Positions 5,094-5,888 of a stretch of 5,888 nucleotides of DNA are shown one piece after another. How positions within the stretch are numbered: the stretch's first letter is position 1; every line of letters begins with the position of its first letter. Source of the DNA: Clostridiaceae bacterium. Lineage in GTDB: Bacteria > Bacillota > Clostridia > DSM-8532. A model generated the notes under the pieces. The model did not search any database. It was not told the origin of the DNA and was given only the letters and a program-made list of their open reading frames with translations. The DNA lies in contig DUSJ01000106.1 in the NCBI GenBank assembly GCA_012842645.1, forward strand, positions 1 to 5,888, written 5' to 3'. Position numbers and translations under genes: made by a program.

Positions 5094-5888
5094 TTAATTC
5101 GTACCGGTTTTTGCTTTGTAATTCAGACCCTGATATAATCCGTTTTTCGTCATATAATTTAGCAATCCGCTCAGGACATGACGCTTGTTTGCACTCCATT
5201 CAGGCGCGGCCAAAGTCTTGCGGCTGCCGTCACCGGTCACCCTGTGGATTACCATGTTTTCAGGCAATCTTGTTATGGCGTCCGCCACCCACCTGATATA
5301 AGTCTCTTCATCCAGCAAGGGGAAGGGATTTTTAACGTATTCCCCGTATAAGAGGCTGTCCTTGAGTATATGCAGCATGGAAAGCTTGATGCCGCTCACC
5401 GGATGGTCTGCAATGTAATCTATGGTAGCCATGAAATCGTTATATGTTTCATCCATAAGTCCGACGATCAGATGGACGATTATGGGGATACCAGCCTTGC
5501 CTAAGCGCTCAACAGCGTCCTCATAAACCGGCAGATCATATCCCCTGTGAAACTTGTCGGCAGTTTTCTGCTGGATTGTCTGAAGCCCCAGTTCGATCCA
5601 TATGGGCTTTATTTCTGACAAACGGGCAAGTTCATTGACCATTTCATCCGGAAGGCAATCCGGCCTCGTGCCGATTGAAAGCCCAACGACCCTGCCGTCT
5701 GCAAGAATTTCTTCGTAAACTGGCACAAGCATCTCAACCGGGCCATAGGTGTTGCTGAAGGACTGCAGGTATGCGATGTAGCTGTCTGAATCACATTTAG
5801 ATCTTACCATCTCAATGGCAGAATCGATTTTTTCACGGATATCCATGGGCCCGGCAATGGCAAAATCCCCGGAACCTCTTGCCGAGCA
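5094..5888 (-). CDS. TIGR01212 (YhcC/YtqA-type) radical SAM protein, N-terminus outside window
   Basis: The frame is open to the window edge and gives 264 residues; family members are about 310, so roughly the first 45 are missing. The ATG at 5846 is internal, because the 14 codons before it read CSARGSGDFAIAGP, the conserved family segment holding the last cysteine of the CxxxCxxC motif that binds the 4Fe-4S cluster with SAM. Further family blocks are YIAYLQSFSNTYGPVE (37-52), GLSIGTRPDCLPDE (69-82), WIELGLQT (97-104) and HLIVGLMDET (139-148), which line the SAM-binding barrel. The cytoplasmic enzyme's reaction is not established in what I know of the family (E. coli YhcC, Bacillus YtqA). 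It is followed at 19 nt by the hydrolase gene on the same strand; no functional link is evident. Confidence 0.93.
   Translation of the reverse strand, partial: CSARGSGDFAIAGPMDIREKIDSAIEMVRSKCDSDSYIAYLQSFSNTYGPVEMLVPVYEEILADGRVVGLSIGTRPDCLPDEMVNELARLSEIKPIWIELGLQTIQQKTADKFHRGYDLPVYEDAVERLGKAGIPIIVHLIVGLMDETYNDFMATIDYIADHPVSGIKLSMLHILKDSLLYGEYVKNPFPLLDEETYIRWVADAITRLPENMVIHRVTGDGSRKTLAAPEWSANKRHVLSGLLNYMTKNGLYQGLNYKAKTGTN

Noticed and set aside
5094..5846. A complete 250-residue radical SAM gene starting at ATG 5846
   Set aside because: The 14 preceding codons encode the conserved cluster-cysteine segment, so the gene is cut by the window edge and this ATG is internal.

Overview
The window comes from a spore-forming member of the Clostridia (Bacillota). 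Three things support this: a complete spoIIAA-spoIIAB-sigF operon, the yvcK-whiA gene pair of Gram-positive bacteria, and a mid-range base composition without extreme AT bias. The sequence alone does not let me name a genus.

Layout. At 1-436 (+) is the C-terminal part of YvcK, the gluconeogenesis/morphogenesis factor. It overlaps by 4 nt with whiA at 433-1371 (+), which starts with TTG. whiA runs head-on into an SDR-family oxidoreductase on the minus strand (1373-2128), with one base between the two stop codons. A 182-nt divergent spacer (2129-2310) carries a good vegetative-type promoter facing the SDR gene and a sigma-H-like promoter facing spoIIA. Then follow spoIIAA (2311-2625), spoIIAB (2667-3095) and sigF (3101-3835), all intact with key residues conserved.

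Downstream of sigF is a small unrecognised ORF (3911-4246). Its first 26 residues include an excellent Walker B/D-loop block of an amino-acid-type ABC ATPase, with none of the rest of that protein. The remainder is an aromatic-rich sequence I do not recognise. This chimera is the oddest element in the window. On the minus strand, a radical SAM protein of the YhcC/YtqA (TIGR01212) type (5094-5888, N-terminus beyond the window) is followed after 18 nt by an alpha/beta hydrolase resembling cinnamoyl/feruloyl esterases (4271-5074). The two are probably cotranscribed.

How the genes work together. SpoIIAA, SpoIIAB and SigF form the partner-switching module that turns on the first forespore-specific sigma factor. 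SpoIIAB binds and inhibits SigF and phosphorylates SpoIIAA, and dephosphorylated SpoIIAA releases SigF. YvcK and WhiA link carbon metabolism, cell envelope and division. The SDR, hydrolase and radical SAM genes look like unrelated housekeeping or accessory metabolism. I see no RNA genes, CRISPR arrays, insertion sequences or convincing intrinsic terminators. Nothing in the window is clearly a new biological system; the chimeric small ORF after sigF is the best candidate for a closer look.
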